A stretch of DNA of 64,000 bases from Metallyticus violacea (GCA_030762175.1 CM060846.1:232315512-232379511); one strand, 5' to 3'. Counted from the stretch's first letter, positions 35,451 through 47,690 are shown. Program-made: numbers and translations. The notes: generated by a model not told the origin, from the sequence alone.

Positions 35451-36067
35451 GAGATCAACATGTGATTAGTAAGATTTAATAAGTCCACCAATGTAACATA
35501 CTAACTATCATAATGATATATTCTGGCTTTGTATCAATATTTTTATGGCATTTCTAACAGTTTCAAATATATACCAAACACCAATGTTAAATTTAAAGTA
35601 AAATTATGTGTAAATTAAAATAAGAGTTAATAATATTCTGGAATATTTTTATACATTTTGATATATCCGTACAAATTTATTGACATATGAATTAATACGC
35701 TGAGAATATAGCATTACAAACATTTTCAAATTCTTTCATTATATCCTTATTTCAGAATGTTTGTACATTTTTGTGGTCATTTATGAAGTATAACTTTATT
35801 TACTTACTAATACTCTGATTTATTCTATTTGCTACAGTCTTTATCATTACTGATAATGATAATTATCATTACTGATGCTGTGGAAATAAAAATATATGTG
35901 TGTGTGTATATGTGTGTGTAAAATAAGTATACATAATAAATGAAATAGGATAAATTTTTTCCTGCATAAATTAAACATAGGCATTATGTGCCTTATATAT
36001 TTGTCTTAATGTACGATAATTGGTCTTAAAGTATATTTATATAGATATCCATTGTGCATATAATATA
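35451..36067. other. AT-rich sequence, no gene recognised
   Basis: Contains a 16-bp perfect palindrome at 35855-35870 (aatgataattatcatt) and a TG-rich run at 35897-35920. No coding was seen. Confidence 0.5.
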
Positions 36068-37399
36068 CGAGGCACGTCCAGAATGTAAGTTCCGTTTGGT
36101 AATAAAATTAAATTGTGTACAGATACAGAAAAAGTATTTATTGCACAAAATTCTACAACTCTTAAACTACTTTTCCACATAACTGCCGAAATTTTGCAGG
36201 CATTTGTCATAGCGTGGCACAAGTTTTTGTATACCTTCTTCATAGAAGTTTGCCGCCTGTGTCTTCAACCAGTTGGAAACATTTTCTTTCAGCTCTTCTT
36301 CATTGTTGAAGTGTTGACCGCCAAGGAAAGACGTGAGGTGTAAGAACAGATGAAAGTCGCTAGGAGCGAGGTCAGGGCTGTACGGAGGGTGGTCAAACAC
36401 GTCCCAGCCAAATCCCTGTAGGAGGTTTTTCGTCACATTTGCAGTGTGTGGTCGTGCGTTGTCGTGAAGAAAAACAGCACCTTTTGACAGCAATCCTAGG
36501 CGCTTATTCTGTATTGCGCGGTGCAATTTCCTAAGTGTCTCGCAATAAACATCTGCTTTGATTGTTTGACTACGCGGTAAGAAATCAATGAGTAAGATGC
36601 CTTTCCAGTCCCAGAACACTGTTCACATCATTTTTCGAGGTGTCAAGATTTGTTTCGGCTTAACCTTTGCTGGGGATGAAGTGTGCCTTCATTCCATTGA
36701 TTGCCGCTTACTTTCAGGGGTGTCGTAAGAAACCCAAGTTTCATCTCCTGTGACTATCTGTGTCAGAAATTCTTCGCCGCCTTCATCATAACGGGTCAAA
36801 AACTGAAGTGCACTACCTATCCGTTTTGTTTTGTGTTGCTCAGTAAGAATCTTTGGTAGCAAACGTGAGCAAAGTTTACGAAATTTCAGTTTTTCGGTAA
36901 CAATTTCATGAATTAGTGATCGTGAGATTTGGGGAAATTCCATAGCGAGAGCACTAATTGTAAACGTGCTGTTTTCCTGGATCTTGCCATCAATCGCGTG
37001 AACCAGTTCTTCTGTAACCAAAGATGGACGCTCACTTCGTTCTTCATCGTGCACTTCACTACGTCCTTCATTGAACTGTCGGACCCATCTTCTCACCATT
37101 GAATCACTCATCGCATTTTGTCCGTAAACTTCGCAAATTTGCCGATAAATTTCAATTGGTTTCACTTTTCTAGCATTCAGAAAACGAATCACAGATCTGA
37201 TTTCACAAGCGGCGGGATTTTCAATCAACACCGACATTGTAAACAAGCACAACAAAGCGTACGTGGCTGACAGCGATCTCAAAATGGCACACGTTTCTTC
37301 TCCTTGATACAGAGCGTCTACTGCGCATGTGCGGAACTGCGATCGCAGCGCTGCAGCGGAGATAAATTGAAACGGAACTTACTTTCTGGACGTACCTCT
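36068..37399 (-). mobile_element. Mariner element, nearly complete
   Basis: Inverted repeats close the element. The left end reads gaggcacgtccagaatgtaa and the reverse complement of the right end gaggtacgtccagaaagtaa, followed by gttccgttt in both. A TA flanks each side (36066-36067 and 37400-37401). Total length is 1332 bp. The family differs from the mariner at 3978-5228 in both ends and protein. Confidence 0.9.
36167..37282 (-). pseudogene. Mariner transposase with two in-frame TGA stops
   Basis: This is a DD34D mariner transposase of the SETMAR-like group. On the minus strand the frame is continuous for 372 codons, the likely start being MSVLIENP at codon 17. Domains in order: an N-terminal helix-turn-helix (SVIRFLNARKVKPIEIYRQI), a WVRQFNEGR linker, a second helix-turn-helix, and the catalytic domain. 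TGDETW gives the first aspartate, FLHDNARPH the second and LAPSDFHLF the third, 34 residues after the second. Only two codons break the frame: TGA at 36689-36691, where a tryptophan follows SME, and TGA at 36623-36625, just before TVFWD. There is no frameshift. It is the best-preserved transposase in the window and looks recent. Confidence 0.9.
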
Positions 37400-37401
37400 T
37401 A

Positions 37402-37894
37402 GTATAGATTAGTTAAATGCTTTCTGTAAATTTATATCTCTAACATAAACAAGCATTAATGCAAATCATGATGTTTTCCCTGTACTGTATACAAAAACAT
37501 AAAGTAAATCTATTTTATTGTGTATATATGCATGTGTATGTGTGAGCACTCATTCAAATATAGATTATTGATGCCATCAAGGGGCAAATTATTCACAATA
37601 ATATATGCTATGGTATTACCTATATTCAAATATGCATATCCACATTGTACTCTTTCCCAAAAACACACACATACAAGTAAAAAGTTTTTGCATGGTGTTG
37701 TTACTATAGAACATCAAAAAGTGTGAATAATTAGTGCTTTAAAAAAAAATAATAATAATAATAACAACAACAACAACAACACGTTCTTGCTGTGCATATG
37801 CCTCCAGCTCCATGTTTCAGATGTAGGATCTCATAGAGCATAATAAGAGATTACATCACAGATTAATGTTATGTTTGGACTTTCATAATTATTG
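37402..37894. other. No gene recognised
   Basis: AT-rich, with an (AAT)n-(AAC)n microsatellite at 37741-37782. Confidence 0.55.
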
Positions 37895-38232
37895 ATTGAT
37901 TCAACTCATCCTTCTTTCCTTTAGATTTGTTAGCAGTCAAGGGCTTTAGCCACTCAAAGCGACCACTGCGTCCTCTATCACATCACTGATAGAAGTCGTA
38001 TTGCAGGAGGGCATATGATCAGCAAACCAACACACAGCCGTTCACCATTTCTTAATCAAAGAAACTACTTCCCTATTAGATAGCTGTGCAATTGTTCTCA
38101 CAAGGCTGAGTGGACCCCGCTCTAGACCTACCTAACTCGGAATATTTCTAAGTAGGTATCGTGGATCGATCCCTGAATCTTCTGGCCAGCAGTCAGCATC
38201 ACTAATCACTAGACCAAAGTTGGCCAACACCG
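37895..38232 (-). repeat. F3 SINE-like repeat with tRNA-like head
   Basis: In minus-strand orientation the right end reads ggtctagtgattagtgatgc, an A-box-like segment. About 30 bases later comes a B box (cagggatcgatccac). The body extends left about 300 bp to a gattgattcaactc end. Only one copy was seen here, so the family is provisional. Confidence 0.5.
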
Positions 38233-38339
38233 AGCTAACTTCGATTCGCAACTGGCAAAGCTTCATTTCTAAGTGGTGGGCAACAATCAAGAGTCGTCAT
38301 AACTTAACGCAATTGATAAATAACACACAATGATTTTTC

Positions 38340-38606
38340 ATTTACTTTATTTATTTACGGACGCTCTTTAACATATCAGGTCATCAAAGTCCATTCAATT
38401 CAGGGCGTGAAACGGTCAATAAATTTTGCGCATATGCCTCTTCTTGAAGTTTTTTTACATGTTGTAGATTACAGGGACTCGTGGCTTTACCTCCCTTTCA
38501 AAGGAAGTCGTATTTAGGAAGATCCATTGACCCTGGCTGGGATTGAACCCGCGATCTTGAGTCTACGACGCAAGTATGGTTACCACCAGACCACCAGAAC
38601 CGACTG
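38340..38606 (-). repeat. F2 SINE, tRNA-Glu-like head
   Basis: This copy matches 63644-63921 along its length: tttatttacggacgctcttt, ggtcatcaaagtcc, cattcaattcagggcgtga, gcctcttcttgaag and the head. In minus orientation the head reads tctggtggtctggtggtaac, followed by a B box cgggttcaatcccag, very like tRNA-Glu. It is a SINE rather than a functional tRNA because the acceptor stem is lost. Confidence 0.8.
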
Positions 38607-40591
38607 GATCCTTCGCTTTGCAGGCATAGTATAACTCAGATTTGACTAGGCGTGGCCCCCTTGCACTAGACCAAGGAGGTGATTTTCAATTTATCCTGCG
38701 GATTGTAAAAGTAAGCAGTCCCACAGTTTTACTGCAATTTCGTACGCCCCACCCCATTGCATCATCACCAATTCAGTTACACTGTGTCAATGGGTTCTCA
38801 TAGCATTAAGAGTAATCTCCCTTGGCCCTGTATATCAATGATCGTAGGCTCAGGTCGATCTCGTTGCTTTTATGTTATTGTCGAGCTCTTCCTAGATTTA
38901 ATTAAAAAAAATTAGGGTGGCGGGAAAAACCATAGTATGAAAACAAGGGACCAAATCATAATAATCGTTTAATTCATGATCTTACCTATTTACCCATTTT
39001 TTCGTTAGCGAATCTGCTTGCGCTTTCTGTGCAGTACTAGTAATTGGATTCAAAATGTAACAAAGTATTACGGTGTATATGTAGACATTGAAATTCAAAT
39101 GCAGGCTAAACATAAGTATTATTAGTTAGTAATCCATGTATAAAACTTTGATATAAATAGAAGCACTCACCGGAACATTTATACATTTTCCAGACATTAA
39201 TTTAAACAATATTTCTTTTTGTTTTTTTACAGTTTTCAATAGTTTACTGTAGCTTTTACCCAGATAAAAGTGTGCATTAGACTTTCGAAGTATTTACTGA
39301 AATTAGCAATTCAGCTGTGATCAGTAGTGGCGAACACCTCGTATTTCTAACGTCAGTTCAGTTTATATGCAATAAAGCTCTATCCACAAATGCATTTGAG
39401 GTAGTAATGCTCAAAATCTTACCAAACCAAAAAGTGGGCACTTCATTCCCTGCATTCTCATACTCATAGATATCCATTTTTCGCAACGTTAAATGTGTCA
39501 TCGTTGCATTATGCTAATGGAGTGAAAGACTTGAATCAGCTCTGGCAAGGCAATCTAAAATTTAACAAAATATTCTGATTATGTATTAGTAGCTGCAATA
39601 ATCCACGCAATAAGTAGTTTAAGTTAATGAACTTGCCATGTTACTTAGTAGCGTAAATGCTTGCAAATATAACTTACCTAAGACGTAAGCGGCACAAATA
39701 AATAAATTACAGAATAGTTTTTCTAGTTTCAACCAATACCTGCACTCATCGTTTCATTTTAGGGCAGTTATTTCTTACAAGAAAGCCACTATAGATGTAG
39801 GTAAGTAGGATAGTCTCTTGTTGTGCTCTACACTTTGAGCATGCTGTAGTATATTGATGTGACTGCCACGCGTTAATAAACTTTTTTGTAGTGTTTGCAC
39901 ATCTTCTTAATATTTGCTGGCACTATTGTGCAGGCACAAGCGATAATTTATCTTCCATCGAAGATGACTAGCGAAATATATTTTTTTTTCTTTTTCCATT
40001 TTCCTCCTCGAACCACAAGCTTCAATTTCACTTTTAGTATTCATCTTGAAACACATGGAACACCTCGACAACATTTATCATACTACTTGTGTGCTCACGC
40101 CAGTCCCACTGTGCAACTTGATGCACAGCTGCCTGTTCAGAAAAGTGTAAACCGCCAAGCAAATATAGATTATTTAATTGCAAGACATTTGGCGTTCCGA
40201 GAAAGAGTATCAGATAACGCAAGCATTTTAACTGAATACGCATTGTTCCTAAAATCCGAGATGCCTGGCAATCCTTAAGTCGTTTTCCAGGCTCGAGCGA
40301 GGAATCATGATTCTATCCGATTTTCTGAGTGACTTGAAATATACTCAGTCATGTCACTTTGGTACGATACAGTTTCCTTTTAAGGCTTATAGACGTTAGT
40401 GAGGTCTGGAAACCTTGTTTGGCAAATTAAAGGACATCTGCGACTTATCCAGATTCAGGGAATATGGTATCCAGGAAGTGTCTTACTTCCTCATACTGCG
40501 TACATGGGAAGATTCTGCACTATAGAAAAATTGCATCTACAGCCTAGAATTATATCTACATACATATGTATGTGAACTGTGGCACATTGTC
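38607..40591. other. No gene recognised
   Basis: An A-rich end follows a GC-moderate stretch at 38700-38920, possibly an unclassified retroposon. The 127-codon ORF at 39895-40278 has no confident match. Confidence 0.4.
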
Positions 40592-40600
40592 AAGTAGTAT

Positions 40601-40833
40601 ACCGCCACGGGTGGCCGAGGTAGTTAAGGCGCGTACTCATGAGCGGGAGATCTGGGGTTCGTGACAGGTTTTTTTCAGATTTTCCTCAGTCCTCATTAAT
40701 GACTTTGGCCTGGAACGTTTCATTCCTTAAAAAATCCTTTCCCAATATATCATTTCATCTCATGTATCATCAATGTCCATCGCCTGTGGTGCCTGCGTAG
40801 TAAAAACGGGAGTTAAACACCGTTCATTCATTT
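40601..40833 (+). repeat. F1 SINE with internal deletion
   Basis: The head (ccgccacgggtggccgaggt) and A box are intact. The B box stops at ggggttcg and jumps to tgacagg, losing about 40 bp compared with 27920-28200. A second gap lies near tcattaatgactttggcc. The tail ends ccgttcattcattt. The 9-bp target duplications aagtagtat lie at 40592-40600 and 40834-40842. Confidence 0.9.
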
Positions 40834-40842
40834 AAGTAGTAT

Positions 40843-42689
40843 GTTCTGTAGGAAATCGAATGATGATGCGCCATTCGACCTTGGGGAAGAAAGACTGGTT
40901 CAAGAAAATTGTTTTATATTTGCCTAATATTAATAATAAATTTTCTGGGGAATGGGCTGGTTTCATAATATGCAAATATTTGCTCACATATAATTGTTAT
41001 GAAATTAAAGTTTCCATATTTTGTAACACACACCTCATCTTTTACAATACGTTGTTCACGAAATATAATGGCTGATAGATAAGTCATCAACAAAATCCCA
41101 TTCACTGTTCAGCATCCCAATGGGCATTTGTTGTGTTTTAATGTTCGTAACACATTCCAGTAAGGAACTTCCACTACCCATCTATTTGTGTCCTGCTTCT
41201 TTCCGGGCTATTTTCTATAAGCTAAACACGTTGCTGCCCCTTGATAATAGTGGCTTGTCTCTGTCTCTCTTCCACGCTTATTGTAATGCAAACACATTTT
41301 TGTGCTTGTAATCGGCTGCACAGTGGTGACAAGGGTTCGAAGATATGAAGCTGTTCTATTTTGATATCGATAGGTTCTTGCTATTTCTTAATTACAACAT
41401 CTCACTTCCTCCTAAATCAAAACCATTTCTAAGAACTGATTTGTAAACGATTGCCTAGTACACTACGTTGCTAGGGGTGCTGTGTTCATGAACTTCCATC
41501 TTAATGCAAAATTACTATGCACCATTCACTAGGTAAACTTTGGACTGAAGAACGTTACCCTTTTTCTAGTCGAGCTATGTGTTAAGTCATAGTTCTCTCG
41601 TAGCTCATTAGCGTTACAAGTTTTCTCATGTGATTGTGTTGACATTTAAATCCAAAAAAACACTTAACACCTTCGTACTTTCACAGAAAAGTTTGTAAAA
41701 CAATAAAGGAGTGAGTTCTATTTGATTTGATTTAATTCTATTTGAACGATTGATTGTGTGAAGGGAGATTTAAGATTTGTAACTTTGCATACATTGCCGC
41801 AAGAGCATGGGTAACTACCGTTAACTTTTTTTTTGTTGAAACTAATGCTCAAATGCAAAAGATTACTACAACATTAACTTAGTATGTGCTGTAGCTGTGG
41901 ATATTTCTGCCCCTTCCACATATATCACAATCATTGCTCATTTTGTTCAGCTAGCAATCCAAAATCATACCATGAGGAATACTTTTGCCAATTTTAATAT
42001 CTGTCTATTACCGGCTAGGCATATAAATTGCGGACAAACCTTGATTAATATCGTCCAGTCTCATTCAAACGAGTTACAAATATCTACTGTTATCGCTTTT
42101 GTCTGTCACGAAATACCTGAAAATTATCCAGTGTTTTCATTCCTTTTTTCGCACATAAAAATGAGCAGAAAATATGAATATTTCCTGTTTTTCATATTAT
42201 TAAGAATAGCTGAGTGTGCCTTAATTAATAAATAACAAATAAGTGACCAATTAATTTACTTTTATGCCCGCACCTAATCGCTCTTAGCACTAAGCTATAC
42301 TGAAAGCGATTGCAGAGACGTGACAACGTTGTTTTCCTAAACTAACTATGATACACCTCATTCCTCATCCGTATCATGTCAGTATAATATAACTAAACAA
42401 TTGAATGGTTGTTATCTCAATTCCAGGGAAAAAAGCCATCAAGGCTTGTCCTACACTATAATCCATGTGAGTGTATGTATAATATGAAGACATTGACAGT
42501 CATTCTGGAATATTTTTTGTATATATATAATTGTAATATATGATTAGTGTCAGGCCACCCAATTTATATTTCATAGGTTAATATTCAATCGGATATAAAT
42601 AAAAATTTCGGTTATGTTTTATTAGTATCCAGCATTTTCTACTTAAATCCCAACTCATCTTCCCGTTGCGCAACTTTTTTTTTAAACAG
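40843..42689. other. No gene recognised
   Basis: Several 60-110 codon ORFs occur (for example 41897-42235), without motif, splice context or coding bias. Confidence 0.5.
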
Positions 42690-43130
42690 CGGAGACTCTG
42701 TAGACCGAGTCACAGCAATATAATTGTTCCCTTTATGGGGAAAACTATACATATTTAACCATGCTGGACTTTCACAACAAACTCCGTCTAGGAGTTTCAG
42801 GGCCTTGTCACTGGTGGCGGGGCTTAAGAGACTCTGTAAATCAACAGGCTATGACGGGAGTAGCTTGCTAGCGTTAGGGACACCAATGCCGGGTAGGCTG
42901 GAGAGGAGAGGCCAAACGCAGAAGCGACTAAACATATTTTCATCTTTCATCCCATTCATTCAGTCATCCATCCTCAAGATATAAAGCGACCCACGCTGAG
43001 GAGGTGTATGCCACATGGAGGATGTGCAGTAAATGGAGCCTTCGGAATACCAGGCGACCTTCCGATAGTACCTAGCCTTACTCAGGTATGCCGGGCTCTG
43101 CCTGGGCGGACTACTTAACCTGCTGCTCGT

Positions 43131-43133
<3 letters not shown>

Positions 43134-43179
<46 letters not shown>
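43134..43179. repeat. (AT)n microsatellite abutting LINE ORF1 start
   Basis: Twenty-three AT units run directly into the ORF1 ATG at 43178-43180; the last AT supplies its first two bases. Confidence 0.95.
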
Positions 43180-43181
<2 letters not shown>

Positions 43182-44110
43182 AAAACGAGAGTAAACCGAG
43201 ATCTAATACTGAAGGCCTTGAGACTTCAACATTGACATCCATTCCTGCCAAGGAGGATGTTTCTCAGAAGCAAAACTCCGAAGCTAAGGAAATGGAAGTC
43301 TCCAAACCTGAAGGGGATACTACTCCTTCAAAAGAAGAAGAGAAGAGGCTATTTAAGAGTTCATGGTTTCAGCGGGCAAAAATCAGCCCTGAAAGAAAAG
43401 CTTGCTAGGCAGGGGATCGAGTCGGGAATGAAGAGCCCAAGAGCCAAGCTAACTATAAAGGAGAAGGTGGCACACAAGAGTGGAGACAAACGCAGCAGCT
43501 CGGATTGATCCACCCCAACTTCCGAAATCACCCGAAAGAAGCCAAGTGCTTCTGCGGCACCACCAGGAGATAAAGGTAACCTTTAAGGAAACCCTAACCA
43601 GTATCAAAATGGCCGCTGTTCTGCAGGGATATCCGGCGGTTAATCTCATTGAGGCCCAACAGCTGCAGCAATTAATTGTCGAGTCCTTTGACACTCTTGA
43701 AGATGGGAACTTCCCTCAGATTGTTGATTCGTACGTGGAAAGGGAAACGCTCATCCTTTCCTGTGCCAACCAGCGGACTAAGACGTGGCTATAGAAAACC
43801 ATTCCTAAGCTCAGGCCATGCGTAGGTTCCACATTGTTCATAGGATTGAAAGCGAAGGTCTTGAAGATAGCCAAGAAACTCTTTAAGATGCCAAGGATAT
43901 TCGCCAAGACGGAACCCTCCAAAATCCAACCAATGCATGGTAAACAAAACAAGACTCTGAAAACCGGATACTGGCGAATTATTAGCAGCAAAGGTAACCG
44001 AAAAGATCAAATCCTTGCATACTCGATAGACGAGGAGGAACAAAAAGGCATTAGAGCTTTAGATAATAGAGGCTACCTAGGGTTAAGTAGAGTTACACTC
44101 GTCATTCTAA
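43178..44110 (+). pseudogene. LOA LINE ORF1 with DUF4780-like domain
   Basis: ORF1 encodes the RNA-binding partner of the LINE. It opens MENESKPRSNTEGLETS and is charged and disordered for about 75 codons before a stop at 43408. A second frame (about 43480-43794) holds EAQQLQQLIVESFDTLEDGN and ERETLILSCANQRTKTWL. After a stop, 43834 onward reads FIGLKAKVLKIAKKLFKMP, then KTGYWRIISSKGNRKD and YSIDEEEQKGIRALDN, the DUF4780 pattern of a beta-strand after a serine-arginine-type turn. DUF4780 is typical of arthropod LINE ORF1 proteins. At least two breaks make it non-functional. Confidence 0.65.
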
Positions 44111-44124
44111 ACGAAGTTGATAGG

Positions 44125-44688
44125 ATAATCCAGATCAATCTACAACACAGTAAGGCAGCCTTCTGTGAGATGGTAAGGGAAGAAAATATCGACCTAGCCC
44201 TCATTCAAGAGCCTTGGTTACACAAGAAATGATTAGCAGGGCTAGGCGAACCTAAAGGTAAGTTGGTTTATTGCACCTCCATTAATGACATGAAGACTTA
44301 TATTCTAGTCAGGAATGGAGTGCAGGCCTTACCTTTATATCAATTTTCTTTCAGATACACCGCAACGGTGAAAATAAACCTCAACGTGGGAGATGGGAAC
44401 AGAAGCCTTATCTTGAGCTCTGTATACCTAGCTTACGACGGAGGCGATCCCTCATCAAGAGAATTAGAGCTCTCGGTGGGACGGATGGTGTTGAATGGGA
44501 GCATCTACTCGTTGGATGCGACGCCAACTCCCACCACGAAATCTGTGGCAGTACCAACGCCAAAAAAGGGACGAATCTTTGTTCAACTATTTACTCACCA
44601 ATAATCTTTACTTATTTAATGTTGGGGATAAACCTCTTTTCTCTTACAGAATTAGAAAAGAGGTCATCGACATTGTATTTGGAATAGA
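44125..44688 (+). pseudogene. LOA LINE endonuclease (APE-type), truncated
   Basis: The endonuclease begins with IIQINLQHSKAAFCEM near 44125, then LALIQEPWLHKK, the glutamate-containing motif. After a stop near 44230 it continues YCTSINDMKTYILVRNGVQA, then SSVYLAYDGG. In the next frame, ESLFNYLLTNNLYLFNVGDK runs to RKEVIDIVFGID, which ends at a stop near 44690. The asparagine-alanine-histidine motif near 44530 is shifted out of frame. The final histidine region and the reverse transcriptase are absent. Confidence 0.7.
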
Positions 44689-44690
44689 TT

Positions 44691-45037
44691 AATTACTAAG
44701 ACTTCTTTTCAGCTTCATAGGCGCTTTAAAGTACTGTCTATGCTCCGCATGTCAAGCGACTGACTTGTCAATCACCAATGTGTAAAAGCAATGCAAGACT
44801 GGCTATATATACCAGACCCTAATGTAGGTATCAATAGTAGACAAAATGGTGGAAAATGTAGTCCATGCTTTTAATTACAGGGCCCTGTTAATTTGGTTCG
44901 TTGCAGTTACATGGGTTATTACAGTGGTTTATAGTTGGAAGTAAATTAACAGTAGCATGTTACTTCTTTTATTTTTTATTAATTCAATATTGATTTAGTG
45001 AAATCATACCAGGAACTTGTTTAATAACATGGTTTCT
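44691..45037. other. No gene recognised
   Basis: AT-rich sequence between the broken LINE and the hAT element. Confidence 0.5.
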
Positions 45038-45215
45038 CTTGTATGCAGAGGTGTAACGGAGGAAGGTTGGACCCTCCTGTAAAGTTTAATTTGGGATCCC
45101 CAACAAAACAATTAGTGTTCAAGCATATGGGTACAGTAGCATTTCTTCGGACGCGGGAAATATAAAGATAGGGTGACAGGACCGCACAGGAGTCGGAGGC
45201 ATTAAAATTTTCCTG

Positions 45216-45292
<77 letters not shown>
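45216..45292. repeat. (ATT)n microsatellite inside the hAT
   Basis: About 25 ATT units lie near the left end of the hAT. Confidence 0.95.
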
Positions 45293-45294
<2 letters not shown>

Positions 45295-45479
45295 AATATC
45301 ATCATCATTATCATCATAATCATTGGTAGTGTGGTGGTGTAAGAAATTAGGAAATAAAGTAACATTATTTCCTAGATGCTAGGTACATGGTGCACCGCTT
45401 ACTTCCAAAATTTAGCACCGGTACACTGTATTGTATAGAATCCTTAAAGATAATTAGAAGCCGCGAAAACGCCTAGTAT

Positions 45480-47690
45480 TCCTTGAGACAAAAGTTTCCA
45501 CTGTTTCATTCACGTCAATTCTTCGTGTTCTCTCATACTCGATACTTAAAATACTGCGTCAACTTAATAGTGCTTGTGACATGATGCTACGTAAATATGT
45601 TTTGATTAGTTTTCATTTTGAAAATAAGCGTTCAGCTGACGCAACGTTTAAGATAAAGAGATAACTTAAATGAAGGCAATGCAAACGTCAGGTATACTTA
45701 ACGTTAAAACGTAATTTTCGATTAGCAAGAGGTGTGGCAAATTCCCTAACGTAGGTTTTGTCTTTTATCTCGTTTTCAGTGCAGTTTTGATGTACTGAAA
45801 CGAGAAACTTCTGTTAAGTCTTCAGCATACTGCATTGATAAATGTTGTGCTTTACTATGCAATTCTCGTCTTTTCAGTAGACAGAAACTGTGGGGTGGGT
45901 ATACTGGACAGATTACTTAAACATTTCATAGAGTTGAAATTATTTGGATTTAATTAACAATAATATCTAATGCCATGTGAAACATATTCACTTGAAATTA
46001 TTTTTCAGAATTTGGCAGACTTCATCTTGAACCAGTTCATCAAAATTCCTCTTAGGTTTGCGGAATTTCTTGTTTTCAAATTTAGCGTCAACTCACTATT
46101 ATTTTGTCAGAGACAAGCTGGATAACAATTGTTTCTATAGTCATTTAGCAAATTTACAGTGGTTTGGAGTAACAGTGAAGGAAAGATCAAGGTCTTTAGA
46201 TTGTGTTAATGTCGGCATCAAATTAACAGCTTCAAGTGTTTAGGAATGCAGGACAACTTGAAAAACAAATTAAACATTCTCAATTTGTTTTTTAAGAGCA
46301 CTGGCTTCATTACAGTCGTCGTTGATTTATTTTGATTCCACCATTATTGCAGTTAGTGCCTTCATGATATCTTTAAAAAAAAACATGTCTTACAGCTTTG
46401 ACTTTTAACCATGTCAAAATACCTCCTATTTTCAGTTCCGTTTTCAATGGCGTCATATCGCACCAGATTCAAATTATGTGCGGCGCAGTGAACGTCTACT
46501 GCTTTCTGTTTTTGTTCAAGCCTTGCTTTTCCTGCGTTATATGTCCTGGACATATTCACTGCATCGTAATAACTTTGGCTACAGTATTTCGCTAATGAGA
46601 TACACCCATTGAACTTTGGTTTTCGGTTTCTAATGACACAACAGTATGGTCTTCCATCTCTTTGAATCCTAAAAACTTTTCATTTGTTTTTATTTCATGG
46701 GGTTTTTTAAAAGCATCTTTAACTACATAAACATATCTAAAAATTGACTTAATTGATATCTTTTGCTCACATATTATATATTATTAAAAATTATACGGGA
46801 AAAATCATGATTTCATCCTCTACTGAATGAGATAACAGCTGAATTAATGCATTTTACATTTTCAGACTTAGATATTTTTCAGATGCTTCCGGCTCACATA
46901 CATGCAACTATAATACCAGATCATGCTTAGATAATAAGTCCACAATATCTTAAAAATTTGCACATTGAACTTTCCCTAATTCTTGTTTATGACCTCATAA
47001 ATCTAGATTAGATACTGATAATGTTGGATCAAGAATTTGTTTCCATGTGTTAATTATTGCACGTTCCAGATTACAGTCTATCGTTTCTTTTCTTTTCCAG
47101 ACGTTATAAACAACACATGCCCCCAGATGGGAATGAGACATTTCGTATGTTAAAAGTTTTGTTTTGATAAGCCCTGCCAATCACGAACGTCCTTTAACCA
47201 GGTAAATTGAAAAGCTGCTGAACTCCTGTTAGCAAATATCCAGCATGGCTCACAATAAACAAAGTCTTCTTTTCTAGAATAACAGAGCTATTCTCTGGTC
47301 ATTTTAACCAAGATATTGTTTATTTTTCATAGTAATTAATGGAGAAATATCTATTGTTTTGCTTAGGATCTTTCGCAAATGGACCTTGGGGTTTGCAAAG
47401 CTCATGCCGTATAATAAATTCCTTTGTGTCATCATTTAAAATATATAGAAAATTAGTACGATCAGTAGGAAGTTCCCTTCTAGAGATAGTATCATCATAA
47501 GAATTACTCACATTCTGCTGTGCGCTATTACTTCCATTCTCAATATCAGTAGAAATTTCAAGCTTCTTACCAGTATCAAAATTCACACACTCTTCATCTT
47601 CATCATTAATAAACTTCATTGCACCACTGCTTGAATTTTCATTACTGTCATTTGTTCTTAGAGAAACACTAACGTACTGAAACATGGGCT
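45480..47690 (-). pseudogene. hAT transposase pseudogene, ZMYM1-like
   Basis: The minus strand shows the domains in order. An acidic N-terminal part starts MFQYVSVSLRTND (47685) and leads to HELCKPQGPFAKDPKQN and NRYFSINYYEK, the start of a TTF-type zinc-finger region. That region is then badly broken (47310-46990). A block at 46559-46362 reads MSRTYNAGKARLEQKQKAVD and VHCAAHNLNLV, the catalytic-domain segment around a conserved cysteine-alanine-histidine. A further block near 46060 reads RKPKRNFDELVQDE. The hAT dimerisation domain near 45640 keeps ASAERLFSK then KLIKTYLRSIMSQ. Frameshifts and stops are frequent. Confidence 0.75.

Larger units (their letters stand above)
42690..44690 (+). mobile_element. 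LOA-type LINE, 5' half only
   Basis: A GC-richer 5' leader (42690-43133) is followed by an (AT)n run, ORF1 and the endonuclease. The sequence stops abruptly near 44690, with no reverse transcriptase. The INLQHSKAA start of the endonuclease and the DUF4780-like ORF1 point to the LOA/Jockey branch. Loss of the 3' half is opposite to the usual 5' truncation of LINEs. Confidence 0.7.

Noticed and set aside
39895..40278. 127-codon ORF with a faint likeness to LTR-retrotransposon polyproteins (near QLPVQKSVNRQAN)
   Set aside because: No catalytic motif, no LTRs and no supporting flanks were found; the likeness is too weak to call.
45021..45365. 114-codon minus-strand ORF with a polyisoleucine run
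   Set aside because: It is a translation of the (ATT)n microsatellite inside the hAT.
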